Assembly (NCBI GenBank): GCA_025499705.1
Contig: JAFMVE010000018.1
Location: 1-64,000, forward strand
From: Carboxylicivirga caseinilyticus
GTDB lineage: Bacteria; Bacteroidota; Bacteroidia; Bacteroidales; Marinilabiliaceae
DNA: 64,000 nt
Reading direction: 5' to 3'
Shown: in pieces, positions 63,579 through 64,000 of the stretch
Numbering within the stretch: the stretch's first letter is position 1
Layout of the letters: each line of letters opens with the position of its first letter
Notes under the pieces: generated by a model
The model's database searches: none
What the model was told of the DNA's origin: nothing
Seen by the model: the letters and a program-made list of their open reading frames with translations, nothing else
Position numbers and translations under genes: made by a program

Positions 63579-64000
63579 ATGAGAATAGAATATGATATCA
63601 AGTTGGGTTTTAAAGACGTAATGTTTCGGCCCAAAAGATCAACACTAAAAAGCAGATCTCAGGTTAATCTGGACCGTACCTTTCGTTTTAGAAACAGTGA
63701 GAAAGAGTGGACAGGAGTTCCCATTATGGCGGCCAACATGGATACTGTTGGAACCTTTGAAATGGCCTTAAAACTTGCTGAAAAGAAAATTTTCACGGCC
63801 ATTCATAAACATTATAGCTTTGATGAATGGGATCAATTTTTAAAAAATGCTCCTGAAAACATTGAAAAGTTCATTGCCATTAGCACTGGTACAGGCGATA
63901 AAGATCTTGAAAAAATAAGTAAAGTCATCCAAGCCCATCCTAAATTAGAATTTATCTGCATTGATGTTGCCAATGGCTACTCTGAACATTTTGTGGAGTT
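63579..64000 (+). CDS. guaC: GMP reductase, N-terminal part (cut by window edge)
   Basis: The reading frame from the ATG at 63579 stays open to the window edge, giving 140 codons. It begins [20 protein letters not shown] and contains [28 protein letters not shown] and [10 protein letters not shown], all closely matching E. coli GuaC. GMP reductase converts GMP to IMP with NADPH. The catalytic cysteine lies beyond the edge. It resembles the E. coli-type GuaC more than IMP dehydrogenase, as there is no CBS insertion in this part. Confidence 0.9.
   Translation, partial: MRIEYDIKLGFKDVMFRPKRSTLKSRSQVNLDRTFRFRNSEKEWTGVPIMAANMDTVGTFEMALKLAEKKIFTAIHKHYSFDEWDQFLKNAPENIEKFIAISTGTGDKDLEKISKVIQAHPKLEFICIDVANGYSEHFVE

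Overview
The window looks like chromosomal DNA of an anaerobic or facultatively anaerobic member of the Bacteroidota, most likely class Bacteroidia and plausibly order Marinilabiliales. The signs are two SusC/SusD pairs, a secreted protease with a type IX secretion C-terminal tail, promoters of the Bacteroidota type (TTTG about 20 bp before TAnnTTTG), the Bacteroidota-specific V-ATPase protein DUF2764, DUF4837 and DUF4831 lipoproteins, and group B and C [FeFe]-hydrogenase genes. The genus is inference; no rRNA sequence falls inside the window.

Layout. 1-560 holds two tandem rRNA-type promoters pointing left off the window. 0.56-8.8 kb: an ATP-grasp-like protein, patatin, PAP2 phosphatase, GH1 beta-glucosidase, Na+/proline-type symporter, a small Cse60-like protein, a TPR protein and a DUF4837 lipoprotein. 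8.9-10.7 kb: two tonB paralogues separated by a structured intergenic region. 11.0-17.4 kb: the most interesting region, a sigma-54 activator followed by a sensory (group C) [FeFe]-hydrogenase with PAS domain, a SpoIIE-type phosphatase and a group B [FeFe]-hydrogenase. A -24/-12 promoter and repeated operator-like GTCCTAT sites sit in front of the hydrogenase operon. 17.4-20.9 kb: a convergent NtrC-type regulator and a TPR histidine kinase. 20.9-26.5 kb: susD and susC, flanked on one side by a decayed copy of the folK 3' end. 26.8-28.7 kb: a pterin operon (free methionine sulfoxide reductase, FolM/PTR1-like reductase, folX, folK). 28.8-32.6 kb: an ECF sigma factor and the secreted Lys-C-like protease. 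32.9-39.7 kb: a second susC, susD and Calx-beta-type lipoprotein operon. 40.3-49.6 kb: dipeptidase PepD, a DUF4831 lipoprotein, NAD(P)HX repair enzyme, two POT peptide transporters, a universal stress protein and a small hypothetical. 49.7-56.8 kb: a V-type ATPase operon (A-B-E-DUF2764-D-I-K). 57.4-64 kb: a Cys/Met-metabolism PLP enzyme with a divergent Lrp regulator, a large reg_prop sensor kinase, a nitroreductase and the start of guaC, cut by the right edge.

How the parts fit. TonB proteins energise the SusC porins; PepD and the POT carriers form a peptide-use theme with the secreted protease. The K-ring of the V-ATPase keeps the residues that bind Na+ in Enterococcus hirae, which fits the PutP-type symporter. 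The hydrogenase operon reads as an H2-sensing and signalling module: a PAS-linked sensory hydrogenase, a phosphatase to pass on the signal, a second hydrogenase, and a dedicated sigma-54 activator. No H-cluster maturases (HydE, F, G) are in the window, so they must lie elsewhere if the clusters are built.
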